The notes under the pieces: model-generated
What the model saw: only the letters and a program-made list of their open reading frames with translations
What the model was told of the DNA's origin: nothing
The model's database searches: none
Part shown: in pieces, positions 1 to 7,878 of the stretch
How the letters are laid out: each line of letters opens with the position of its first letter
How positions within the stretch are numbered: the stretch's first letter is position 1
Made by a program: the position numbers and the translations under genes
From: Flavobacteriales bacterium
GTDB lineage: Bacteria; Bacteroidota; Bacteroidia; Flavobacteriales_D; Cryomorphaceae
Length of the DNA: 11,079 nucleotides
Assembly (NCBI GenBank): GCA_020200995.1
Contig: JAIVHQ010000226.1
Location: forward strand, 1-11,079
Direction: 5' to 3'

Positions 1-2736
1 CCTCAGGGTACCGCCGGTCATTCGAAACAAGTTACCTGTGTAGGTGAGACTAAAAATGTAAAAATTATTGGCAGGACCGCCGGCCCGCGTTCCGTCTACA
101 TCGACCAATCCTCCGTTAATAATGATGCCCCCAACGTTTGCGGGGCCGAAGACAGATGTTCTGATCTGCGTAGCATAGACTTCACCACCGTCCACCTGAA
201 TGATTCCGTTGCTTCTCGTAGTGATTCCGCTACCGCAATCGGCCCGCAAAAGGCCATCGGTAACCAGAATTTTGCCGTAAGGCACAATGGCTGTTCCCGT
301 TGACGCCCCCGGCACGAGGACAGGACCTTTACCGGCACTTCCTCCGTTTACCCACAAGGTGGCGGTCTCGTTGATGTTATAATTTCCACCCCCGTAGTGC
401 AATGGGATAAAAACATTCTCTCTGATTTCAATGGTACCATTCACCAACGCGAGGGCATTGTCCTGTGAGCCCTCATTAAAGTAAGCGCTACTTCCCATGT
501 TCTGTGCTGATCTTCCGAACAGTCCAAAATCACCTGCATTCTCAGCACTTACCGTCAGTACATACGTAGAATTGGACCCCTTGTTGACGACGATTTGAGA
601 GAAGTAAGAAGTTCCATTCGCGACCAGGCGTTGGTTTTTTGTGCCATCTACAAATCTGGTGATGACCCGCTGGGGGTCGTTAGAACCATGATTCTGTGCC
701 GTGCGGTTGGTAAACCGAATATCACCCCCCTCATTCACCAAATCTCCATGAAACGTCCATGAATGGGTCCTGTTTGTTCCACTCACCCGTATTCTGCCCT
801 GTGTCTCGATCAGGACGTTCCCGAAACTTTCAATACTTCGTGTGGCATTGGCGCCGTTGTTCACCTGAAAGGTTCCGGTCTTAATTTCAAAAAGCCCGTT
901 GTGGGTGAAATTCGCCGCCATCGTTATTTGACTTGCAGCAGAATTCATTTCCACCCTGACCCTGTTGAGCTCCAGGTTGGCAGTCTGGGTGAATCCACTT
1001 CCGTAAAAAACGGTTTGCCCGCCGGTATTGGGATTGGCGAAAGCGGTGAGATTGCCCGCAGGAAAATTTCCATTGCCCCCGGAACCTGCGCATCTGATCG
1101 TTCCATTGCCCGAAATCGTGCCCATGTTGTGACCACTTGTGGTGTTGAAATCGACAGTTCCAAAGACCTTCAGCACAGTTTGTGATCGGTTGTTCAAATT
1201 GCAGGTCACCGTGCGACCTGAACCTACCACCACAGCATCTCCGGTGCCGGGGATGTTACCACCTGCATTGACATAGGTGGGCGAAGCACTCCCGTCGAGG
1301 GTCCAGGTAGAAGGGTCGTCCCAATTGCCGGATTGGTAAGCATACCAGGTGCGCAAAGCGGATCCGTCCAGGGAACTGACCCCCGCGTTTGTGGTCCCGA
1401 TGGTATAATAGCGGTTGTTGGTGTTGATGTTTGAACGCTGAACGGTAAACACCACTTCATCGTCCACAATGGCTTTTTCTATAATATTGGATTCCGGGAA
1501 GAGCGTAAAATTTCCCGTGGTACCGTTTCTGTAAAGAAGTACAAAATTTTCGGCCTCCTGGGGTATATCACCACCGCTGATTCCTTCACCAAAATCGAAC
1601 GCAACGCGTACCTGCTGGTTACCGTCAGCGCCATTGATTTCCCACGTACGGCTCCACCTGTTGTCTACCCCGGCGGGTACTCCTGAGGTCACAATTGAGT
1701 TGGTTGCTCCGTTATATCCTGCAACCGTGTAAGATCTTCCCTGGGTCCACTGCCCGGTATTCACGCGAAGCACCAAGCCTTTAAGCCTTGCCTCTGAATG
1801 CTGTCCACCATTGGGATTTCCATTGTCTCTTCCTATTCCTACCGGCTCGTAATACTTACCTCCGCTTCCGGCGGCATATCCCCTGAACTTATCCCAACCA
1901 TTGTTGCCATTTCTCCTAAATGGAGCACCGTATTTGGTCCAGAGATAGGTACGCATCAAACGCGATTGCCCCCTGTTGAGGGCACCTTCCCAAACGATTA
2001 CTTCGGCTATGTCGCCCGCAAGTGCATCATCGGGCAAAAACCCGCCGTTCAGGGATTGTTGGATATTGCCGATTACCGCTGTTCCGGTAGGACTGATGGT
2101 TTCACCGTTTCCAAAATTAGAGTTTGACTCACTTTCGCCCACTTTTCTGTAATTCCAAAAGAAGCTGCCGATGTCGTGAAGGATGCCGCCGTAGGCCCAA
2201 TCTCCGTTATCAATATCGTTGATCACAGTGTTCTGAGTGCTCGAACCCATGTCAACCCGGAGGCCGTTGTCATTGTACAAAACAAGCTCTTTGGGATCTG
2301 CGGCAGAACCGTAACTGAATACGCCGTAGCGGTTGTCGTTACTCCGAACAACGAAGTATATGGAATAACCATCATTCGACATGGGAAAGTTCTGGCAGTA
2401 CATGCGGTTGTCCGCCTTGTTGAACTGCACATATGAGCGGTTTCCCGGACCTCCCGTCGATTTAAAAACAGGTGCAACTGATGTATTCTCAGAAACGAAA
2501 TGGTGATCGTTACCGCTTTTATCGGGCCAAACCATCACATTCTGGTTGTTGGAGACCGTTACAGAACTTCCATCGAGCCAGAGAAGCAGCCTGGGCTGGG
2601 AGGTTCCGGCCGGGGCCTCAGAACCGTCTGCATTTCCGATCCCCATGGGGCCGTACTGCGCAGCGAGTGGTAAAAACAACAAAACCGCCACTGAAAACAG
2701 CGAAAGCTTTCTCAAAACACTGATATACGTATTCAT
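1..2736 (-). CDS. Large secreted surface protein, LamG-like plus beta-solenoid, probable T9SS cargo (3' end missing)
   Basis: The frame is open for 912 codons from the ATG at 2736 to the left edge, with no stop, so the C-terminus is missing. Residues 1-27 look like a Sec signal peptide: K10 in the n-region, a hydrophobic core, then LAAQ. Residues 48-270 resemble a concanavalin/LamG-like jelly roll. They start with LLLWLDG, include WPDKSGN (70-76), and close with GDIAEVIVWEGALN and a helix ending YLWTKYG (264-270), as in many Bacteroidota surface proteins. PVGIGRDN follows. W464 begins a TWYAYQSGNWDDPSTW segment, which is typical of T9SS cargo and G8-like domains. The remainder is rich in G, N, T and V. 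It contains rung-like repeats at 821-832, 844-855, 870-882 and 904-912, suggesting a beta-helix. A T9SS sorting domain beyond the edge is expected but not seen. The ligand is unknown; adhesion or polysaccharide binding is a guess. Confidence 0.85.
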   Translation of the reverse strand, partial: MNTYISVLRKLSLFSVAVLLFLPLAAQYGPMGIGNADGSEAPAGTSQPRLLLWLDGSSVTVSNNQNVMVWPDKSGNDHHFVSENTSVAPVFKSTGGPGNRSYVQFNKADNRMYCQNFPMSNDGYSIYFVVRSNDNRYGVFSYGSAADPKELVLYNDNGLRVDMGSSTQNTVINDIDNGDWAYGGILHDIGSFFWNYRKVGESESNSNFGNGETISPTGTAVIGNIQQSLNGGFLPDDALAGDIAEVIVWEGALNRGQSRLMRTYLWTKYGAPFRRNGNNGWDKFRGYAAGSGGKYYEPVGIGRDNGNPNGGQHSEARLKGLVLRVNTGQWTQGRSYTVAGYNGATNSIVTSGVPAGVDNRWSRTWEINGADGNQQVRVAFDFGEGISGGDIPQEAENFVLLYRNGTTGNFTLFPESNIIEKAIVDDEVVFTVQRSNINTNNRYYTIGTTNAGVSSLDGSALRTWYAYQSGNWDDPSTWTLDGSASPTYVNAGGNIPGTGDAVVVGSGRTVTCNLNNRSQTVLKVFGTVDFNTTSGHNMGTISGNGTIRCAGSGGNGNFPAGNLTAFANPNTGGQTVFYGSGFTQTANLELNRVRVEMNSAASQITMAANFTHNGLFEIKTGTFQVNNGANATRSIESFGNVLIETQGRIRVSGTNRTHSWTFHGDLVNEGGDIRFTNRTAQNHGSNDPQRVITRFVDGTKNQRLVANGTSYFSQIVVNKGSNSTYVLTVSAENAGDFGLFGRSAQNMGSSAYFNEGSQDNALALVNGTIEIRENVFIPLHYGGGNYNINETATLWVNGGSAGKGPVLVPGASTGTAIVPYGKILVTDGLLRADCGSGITTRSNGIIQVDGGEVYATQIRTSVFGPANVGGIIINGGLVDVDGTRAGGPANNFYIFSLTYTGNLFRMTGGTLR

Positions 2737-2739
2737 AGC

Positions 2740-2785
2740 GTCGACAGATATACAATTTATGTCGACCAAAGTTTAAGGGGTCGAC
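2740..2785. repeat. Three GTCGAC palindromes upstream of the surface-protein gene
   Basis: GTCGAC occurs at 2740-2745, 2761-2766 and 2780-2785, all within the 87-nt gap between folD and the surface-protein start. The second and third copies extend to GTCGACCA. Centre spacings are 21 and 19 nt, close to two helical turns. On the minus strand a degenerate -7-like AAACTTTG (2774-2767) lies between the second and third copies. This arrangement could be an operator, but that is inference: the hexamer also occurs inside several coding regions here. Confidence 0.35.
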
Positions 2786-2823
2786 CACTTTATTGCATCT
2801 TTAACGAAAATAGTGCATGAGAG

Positions 2824-3711
2824 TTACCGCAAATTCGCAGTAGCAGCCTTCAAGGTATTCAGGAGCAGACCAACGCGGGTCATGGGCCCGACACCCCCGG
2901 GAACCGGCGTGATAGCGCTTGAAACTTTCGAAACTTCATCGAAAAGCACATCGCCCTTGAGGGCGTAGCCCGACTTGCGATCGGCGTCGGGTACACGGGT
3001 GGTCCCCACATCGATTACGACGGCACCGGGCTTTACCATATCGCCGGTAACCGAGCCAGGCCGCCCCGTGGCTGCTATCAGGATATCGGCACTAAGGGTC
3101 ATTTCTTTGAGATTCGGGGTGCGGCTGTGACAAAGCGTCACGGTGGCATTGCCGAACTCGGTATTTCGCGAAAGCAGTATGCTCATCGGGGTGCCAACGA
3201 TGTTGCTCCGCCCGATCACTACACAGTGCTTGCCTGAAGTGGAAATTCCGTTTCGCTTGATCAGCTCTACGATCCCAAACGGCGTGGCTGAAATGTACCC
3301 GGGCAGACCGAGCACCATGCGTCCTACATTGACGGGATGAAAGCCGTCGACGTCCTTATCAGGATTTATGGCCGTAATGATCTTTTGGGTGTCGATATGC
3401 TTAGGCAACGGAAGTTGCACAATAAAGCCGTCAACCTCATCATTTTCATTCAGACCCTTCACCAATTCGAGCAATTCCGATTCGGAAACGTCAGAAGGTC
3501 GGCGTATCAGGGTGGAATCAAAGCCCACCTCTTTGCAGTCTTTAACTTTGTAGCTCACGTAGGTCTCACTGCCTCCGTCGTTGCCTACCAAAACCGCTGC
3601 CAAATGCGGGGCTCGCCTGCCCTCGGCATGCATTTTCTTAACCGCCTCGGCAATTTCCAGCCGTATTTCACCCGCTGTTTTCTTTCCGTCTATTCGTCTT
3701 CCCGTTTCCAT
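2824..3711 (-). CDS. folD: Bifunctional methylenetetrahydrofolate dehydrogenase / methenyltetrahydrofolate cyclohydrolase FolD
   Basis: FolD interconverts 5,10-methylene-THF and 10-formyl-THF in the cytoplasm using NADP(H). It supplies one-carbon units for purines and for formyl-Met-tRNA. The 295-aa product has the usual family length. It shows the catalytic Y51-x-x-x-K55 (YVSYK), VQLPLP at 98-103, PDKDVDG at 117-123 with the substrate-binding Asp122, the dinucleotide-binding GRSNIVGTP at 167-175, and the C-terminal PVPGGVGPMT at 269-278. All key residues known for the family are present. The ATG at 3711 gives the normal N-terminus (METGRRIDGKK), although no strong Shine-Dalgarno precedes it. 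It lies 32 nt downstream of ffh on the same strand with no visible terminator between them, so co-transcription with ffh is likely. Confidence 0.97.
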   Translation of the reverse strand: METGRRIDGKKTAGEIRLEIAEAVKKMHAEGRRAPHLAAVLVGNDGGSETYVSYKVKDCKEVGFDSTLIRRPSDVSESELLELVKGLNENDEVDGFIVQLPLPKHIDTQKIITAINPDKDVDGFHPVNVGRMVLGLPGYISATPFGIVELIKRNGISTSGKHCVVIGRSNIVGTPMSILLSRNTEFGNATVTLCHSRTPNLKEMTLSADILIAATGRPGSVTGDMVKPGAVVIDVGTTRVPDADRKSGYALKGDVLFDEVSKVSSAITPVPGGVGPMTRVGLLLNTLKAATANLR

Positions 3712-3743
3712 TCAGCGTATTTTTAAGTAGGTCCTTGTGCAGA

Positions 3744-5090
3744 TTACATCTTCGGCATTCCCTTCATGCCGCCCATCTGGCGCATCATGTTGGCCATGTT
3801 CTTCTTGTTCGACATAAGCTGCATCATCTTCCTCGTTTCTTCAAATTGCTTAATGAGTCGGTTCACTTCCTGCACTTCATTGCCGCTTCCCGAGGCAATG
3901 CGCTTGCGGCGACTTCCATTGATGATTTTGTGATTGTCGCGCTCTTCCGGGGTCATCGACATGATGATGGCTTCGATTCCCTTGAAGGCATCGTCGTCGA
4001 TGTCCATGTTCTTCATGGCCTTGCCCATGCCCGGAATCATGCCCATGAGGTCTTTGACGTTCCCCATTTTCTTGATTTGCTGGATCTGATCCAGGAAGTC
4101 ATTGAAATTAAATTCGTTCTTGGCAATTTTCCGCTGCAGCTTGCGGGCTTTATCCTCATCGTAGTTTTCCTGGGCGCGCTCCACGAGCGATACCACATCG
4201 CCCATGCCGAGGATACGGTCGGCCATTCGGCTCGGGTAGAAGAGGTCGAGTGCCTCCATTTTCTCACCTGTACCAATAAACTTGATGGGCTTGTTGACCA
4301 CCGACTTAATGGAAATGGCCGCACCACCGCGCGTGTCACCATCGAGCTTTGTGAGCACCACTCCGTCAAAATCGAGGCGCTCATCAAATGTTTTTGCTGT
4401 ATTGACAGCGTCCTGCCCCGTCATGGCGTCTACCACGAAAAGGGTCTCGGTGGGTTTTATCGCCGCTTTTACAGCGGATATCTCCTGCATCATTTGCTCA
4501 TCGACGGCCAGGCGACCCGCAGTGTCGACGATCACTACGTTGAATCCGTTGCTTCGCGCATGGGCCACTGCCCTTTCGGCGATTTTTACGGGATTCTTTT
4601 CTTCCTTGTCGGAAAAAACCTCAACCCCGATCTGATCTCCCACCACGTGAAGCTGATCGATGGCCGCAGGGCGGTATACGTCACAAGCCACCAAAAGCGG
4701 CTTCTTTCCCTTCTTGTTTTTGAGGTAGTTGGCAATTTTTCCCGAAAAGGTGGTCTTACCCGAACCCTGCAGGCCCGACATGAGGATGATGGCGGGATTT
4801 CCCGAAATATTGATCTCCTCGTGCTCTCCGCCCATGAGTTCGGTCAGCGATTCCTGGGTGATTTTCACCAGGAGCTGCCCTGGTTTCACAGCAGTCAATA
4901 CATCGCGGCCCAAGGCCTTTTCCTTCACATCGTTGGTGAAGTCTTTAGCTATCTTAAAATTGACGTCGGCGTCGAGCAATGCGCGGCGCACCTCTTTGAG
5001 CGTCTCGGCAACGTTTACTTCGGTGATCTGGCCCTGTCCTTTAAGGACTTTAAAGGCGCGGTCGAATTTTTCCGTTAAATTGTCAAACAT
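3744..5090 (-). CDS. ffh: Signal recognition particle GTPase Ffh (SRP54)
   Basis: Ffh binds 4.5S/SRP RNA and nascent hydrophobic signal sequences, then docks with FtsY to deliver ribosomes to the membrane translocon. The 448 residues match bacterial Ffh length. The N domain is about 1-95. The G domain follows with the P-loop GLQGSGKTT (106-114), DVYRPAAIDQL (137-147), DTAGR (189-193), TKLDGDTRGG (247-256) and GTGEK (273-277). The M domain (about 300-448) carries MIPGMGK (351-357), the RNA-contacting RRKRIASGSG (394-403) and a methionine-rich tail ending GGMKGMPKM. The ATG at 5090 gives the standard MFDNLTEKFDRAF start and has an AGG about 9 nt upstream. A promoter-like octamer lies in the 55-nt gap after argS, so ffh-folD can be transcribed separately from the upstream arginine genes. 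Confidence 0.98.
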   Translation of the reverse strand: MFDNLTEKFDRAFKVLKGQGQITEVNVAETLKEVRRALLDADVNFKIAKDFTNDVKEKALGRDVLTAVKPGQLLVKITQESLTELMGGEHEEINISGNPAIILMSGLQGSGKTTFSGKIANYLKNKKGKKPLLVACDVYRPAAIDQLHVVGDQIGVEVFSDKEEKNPVKIAERAVAHARSNGFNVVIVDTAGRLAVDEQMMQEISAVKAAIKPTETLFVVDAMTGQDAVNTAKTFDERLDFDGVVLTKLDGDTRGGAAISIKSVVNKPIKFIGTGEKMEALDLFYPSRMADRILGMGDVVSLVERAQENYDEDKARKLQRKIAKNEFNFNDFLDQIQQIKKMGNVKDLMGMIPGMGKAMKNMDIDDDAFKGIEAIIMSMTPEERDNHKIINGSRRKRIASGSGNEVQEVNRLIKQFEETRKMMQLMSNKKNMANMMRQMGGMKGMPKM

Positions 5091-5114
5091 AGTGGAACCT
5101 CATTATTAGGCCGA

Positions 5115-5122
5115 CAAAGGTA
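5115..5122 (-). promoter_or_regulatory. Bacteroidota -7 element (TACCTTTG) before ffh
   Basis: The minus strand reads TACCTTTG, an exact match to the Bacteroidota primary sigma -7 consensus TAnnTTTG. It ends 24 nt before the ffh ATG. No TTG is found at the usual 19-21 nt upstream. The nearest, within CGTTTG, is only 13 nt away, so the -33 half is weak. It lies in the short argS-ffh gap, where a random exact match would be uncommon. Confidence 0.5.
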
Positions 5123-5145
5123 ATGAATCTTGCGGCAAACGAAGG

Positions 5146-6927
5146 CTACATCTGATCGGGTACGTTGATGCCCAACAGGCCCATCCCCGACTTTACAACA
5201 CGGCCCGTCAGGGTAACGAGCTGCATGCGAAAAAGCTTGAGCTCTTCGCTATCGGCCTGCATCACTGATACGCGACCGTAAAAGGTGTTGAAGTCCTTTA
5301 CGAGTTCAAAGATGTAATTAGCAAGGAGCGCAGGGTTGTACGCCTCAGCTGCATCGCGAACTGTTTTTTGAAAGTAGTAGAGCTTCGTGAGAAGCTGTCG
5401 CTCAACACGCTCGAGTTCCACCTCGGGTACTTCCGAGCTCACTTCGCTGCCGTATTTTCGCCGCAAGGCACAGGTGCGGGCATGGCCGTACTGAATGAAG
5501 GGACCCGTGTGGCCGTTGAAATCGACGCTCTCCTCCGGGTTGAACATCATGCCCTTTCGGGGATCAACCTTGAGCAGGAAATATTTGAGCGCGGCCATCC
5601 CGATCATTTCGTAGAGGTCGTTTTTCTCAGCTTCCGACAGCGATTCGAGTTTGCCGAGCTCCCGGGTGATGGAGCCTGCGGTTTGCACCATCTCTTCCAT
5701 CAGGTCGTCGGCGTCGACCACCGTGCCTTCGCGCGATTTCATTTTCCCCTGAGGGAGCTCCACCATTCCGTAAGAGAGGTGGTGGCAATCCGCGGCCCAT
5801 GGGTATCCGAGCTTTTGCAGAAGCGAAAAGAGCACTTTGAAATGGTACTCCTGCTCATTTCCCACGGTGTACACCATCTTGGTAAGACCGGGAAAATCTC
5901 GGTACCGGAGGATGGCGGTGCCGAGGTCCTGGGTCATGTACACAGCGGTTCCGTCTTTGCGCAGGAGGAGTTTTTCATCCATGCCGTCGGCAGTGAGGTC
6001 GGCCCATACGGAGCCGTCTTCGCGTCGGGTGAATATTCCTTTTTGGACGCCTTCTAAGGCCACGTCCTTTCCGAGCACCCAGGTATCGCTTTCGTAATAG
6101 AGCTTGTCGAAGTCGACACCCATGCGCTTGTAGGTGGAATCAAAGCCGCTGTAAACCCAGCCGTTCATTTTTTCCCAGAGGGCATAGACTTCGGCGTCGC
6201 CGGCCTCCCATTTTTGAAGCACGGTGCGTGCCTCTTTCATAATAGACGATTCTGCCTCGGCTTCTTCTTTGGTTTTGCCTTCGGCTATGCCCTCGGCCAC
6301 CTCGGCTTTATAAACTTTGTCGAATTCCACGTAGTACTTACCCACGAGGTGATCGCCCTTGATGCCGGCCTGCTCGGGCGTTTCGCCTTCGCCAAATTTT
6401 TGCCATGCCACCATTGACTTACATATATGTATACCTCGGTCATTGATGATCTGCACTTTTTTCACCTTGTGCCCGGCGGCCTTCAGTATTTCGGCCACCG
6501 AATACCCGAGGAAATTATTGCGCAAGTGCCCGAGGTGAAGGGGCTTGTTGGTATTGGGCGAGGAGTACTCCACCACAACGGTGCCTTTGCTTTCCGGCGA
6601 CTCAAAACCGTAATCCGCTTTGAAGAGCGCATCGGATAGAAATTTGGTCCACACCTCAGGCTTCAGGGTGAGGTTTAAAAAGCCCTTGACCACCTGAAAT
6701 TCGGAGATCAATTCGCCCGATTCCATGAGTTTGTTGCCAAGATCAGTTCCCGTTTGCTCAGGCGACTTCCCCGCCATCTTGGTGAGGGGAAATACCACGA
6801 CAGTAAATTCACCGTCAAATTCTTTTCGGGTGGGTCGCACCTGAACCTGTTCGAGCGGGAGGTCTTTGCCGTAAAGGTCCTTGACGGCTTCGACAATTTC
6901 TTCGGAGATGCGGTTTTCCAAGTACAT
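5146..6927 (-). CDS. argS: Arginyl-tRNA synthetase (class I)
   Basis: ArgRS charges tRNA-Arg with arginine, using ATP, in the cytoplasm. The 593-aa length is typical. The N-terminal additional domain covers about 1-110. The HIGH signature is HLGHLRN at 131-137, preceded by YSSPNTNKPL. The KMSKS-equivalent loop reads MKSREGTVV at 396-404, in line with ArgRS enzymes that lack a canonical KMSKS. The anticodon-binding DALR region opens with GPFIQYGHAR (475-484), and the C-terminus ends in the family-typical GMGLLGINVPDQM. The ATG at 6927 yields MYLENRISEEIVEAV, the expected start, 6 nt after the ctlX stop. This tight spacing implies translation from the same mRNA as the two upstream arginine/citrulline hydrolases. 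The enzyme looks intact. Confidence 0.98.
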   Translation of the reverse strand: MYLENRISEEIVEAVKDLYGKDLPLEQVQVRPTRKEFDGEFTVVVFPLTKMAGKSPEQTGTDLGNKLMESGELISEFQVVKGFLNLTLKPEVWTKFLSDALFKADYGFESPESKGTVVVEYSSPNTNKPLHLGHLRNNFLGYSVAEILKAAGHKVKKVQIINDRGIHICKSMVAWQKFGEGETPEQAGIKGDHLVGKYYVEFDKVYKAEVAEGIAEGKTKEEAEAESSIMKEARTVLQKWEAGDAEVYALWEKMNGWVYSGFDSTYKRMGVDFDKLYYESDTWVLGKDVALEGVQKGIFTRREDGSVWADLTADGMDEKLLLRKDGTAVYMTQDLGTAILRYRDFPGLTKMVYTVGNEQEYHFKVLFSLLQKLGYPWAADCHHLSYGMVELPQGKMKSREGTVVDADDLMEEMVQTAGSITRELGKLESLSEAEKNDLYEMIGMAALKYFLLKVDPRKGMMFNPEESVDFNGHTGPFIQYGHARTCALRRKYGSEVSSEVPEVELERVERQLLTKLYYFQKTVRDAAEAYNPALLANYIFELVKDFNTFYGRVSVMQADSEELKLFRMQLVTLTGRVVKSGMGLLGINVPDQM

Positions 6928-6933
6928 GGGTCT

Positions 6934-7878
6934 TCAGTTTTTCTTTGGCAGGAAAATCTCTGCCATCATGCAGCGGGCACTGCCTCCGCCGAGGGCTTCG
7001 ATGGTATCGAGCGAGCTGTAAAGTATGGTAGCGTGTTTTTCGATGGCTTCGATCTGATCGGGACGCAGTGATTTAAATGCCGCTTCGCTCATCACGCAGT
7101 ACTCCTTGCCATTGTTATCAGCCACGTTGAGCATATTACCCGCAAAGTGTTCCTTTTGCGCTTCGGTAATTTCAACGATCTTTTTGCCCGTTTCTTTCAA
7201 GGTATTCACCAGCACTTTGCGGTCCCTGACATCGTCAATGGCAGTGAGACACACCACTGAGAAAGTCGAGCCGAGGCACATCATCACATTGGTGTGGTAA
7301 ATGTGCTTCCGCTCTCCACCGACAGCTTGATTGGCGGTAAACATGACCCGCTCGAAGTCGAATCGGTCGCAAAAAGTCTCGAGAACATGGGGATCCGTGC
7401 GCTCGCTGAGGGCGGCGTAGGCAATTCGGTTTTGGCGGTCGAGGATCATGCTGCCGGTGCCCTCCAGGAAGAGGCCGAGCTCCTCAAAGTGGGTGAAATC
7501 TTCGATTTCGGTGATTTCGAATCCAAAATCGTCGGCGAGGATATCAAACATTTCTTCGCGTCGCTCTGCGCGTCGGTTTTCGGCGTACATGGGGTACATG
7601 GCTGCGCGCCCGTCTTCGTGAAACGATACCCAATTGTTGGGAAAAACAGAATCGGGGGTATCGGGCACGGCATCATCCTGAAATACGTATGCATTAATGT
7701 CGGCATCCCTGAGCTTCTTTACAAAGGTGTCGAACTCGTCTTGCGCCCGCTTATTGGCATCCTCGAGGCTGAGGCCCTTGAGTACGGTTTGGTAATAGTT
7801 GTTGACGGCGGTTTGCTCATTGAGCCTGAATCCGATGGGTCGCACCATCATGATGTGCGAAGTAATTTGTTTGTTCAT
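6934..7878 (-). CDS. ctlX: Citrulline hydrolase (ureidase) CtlX homologue, GME superfamily
   Basis: This 314-residue protein belongs to the guanidino-group-modifying enzyme superfamily and matches the CtlX branch. CtlX is described in Francisella as a citrulline ureidase (citrulline to ornithine, CO2 and NH3). Visible motifs are PDSVFPNNWVSFH (75-87), LEGTGSMILD (138-147), IYHTNVMMCLG with likely catalytic His195 (193-203), and GGGSARCMMAEI with the presumed nucleophile Cys303 (297-308). NNWVS occupies the position of the FTRD motif in arginine deiminases, which supports a substrate other than arginine. The ATG at 7878 is preferred over an in-frame GTG at 7908 because it overlaps the previous gene's TGA as ATGA, indicating translational coupling. 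Family assignment is strong; substrate is inferred from homology. Confidence 0.85.
   Translation of the reverse strand: MNKQITSHIMMVRPIGFRLNEQTAVNNYYQTVLKGLSLEDANKRAQDEFDTFVKKLRDADINAYVFQDDAVPDTPDSVFPNNWVSFHEDGRAAMYPMYAENRRAERREEMFDILADDFGFEITEIEDFTHFEELGLFLEGTGSMILDRQNRIAYAALSERTDPHVLETFCDRFDFERVMFTANQAVGGERKHIYHTNVMMCLGSTFSVVCLTAIDDVRDRKVLVNTLKETGKKIVEITEAQKEHFAGNMLNVADNNGKEYCVMSEAAFKSLRPDQIEAIEKHATILYSSLDTIEALGGGSARCMMAEIFLPKKN

Noticed and set aside
763..1185. 140-codon plus-strand open frame near the left edge
   Set aside because: Antisense to the continuous 912-codon surface-protein frame, which has a signal peptide and recognisable motifs.
2788..2820. Possible folD terminator in the 87-nt gap
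   Set aside because: Only short TGCA self-complementarity is present, with no GC stem and no T-run, so it does not qualify.
3735..5078. 447-codon open frame on the plus strand
   Set aside because: It lies opposite ffh over its whole length and gives a His/Leu-rich translation with no recognisable domain. ffh is certain from its motifs, so this is a codon-usage shadow.
5368..6057. 229-codon plus-strand open frame inside argS
   Set aside because: Entirely antisense to a clearly intact argS, with no family features.
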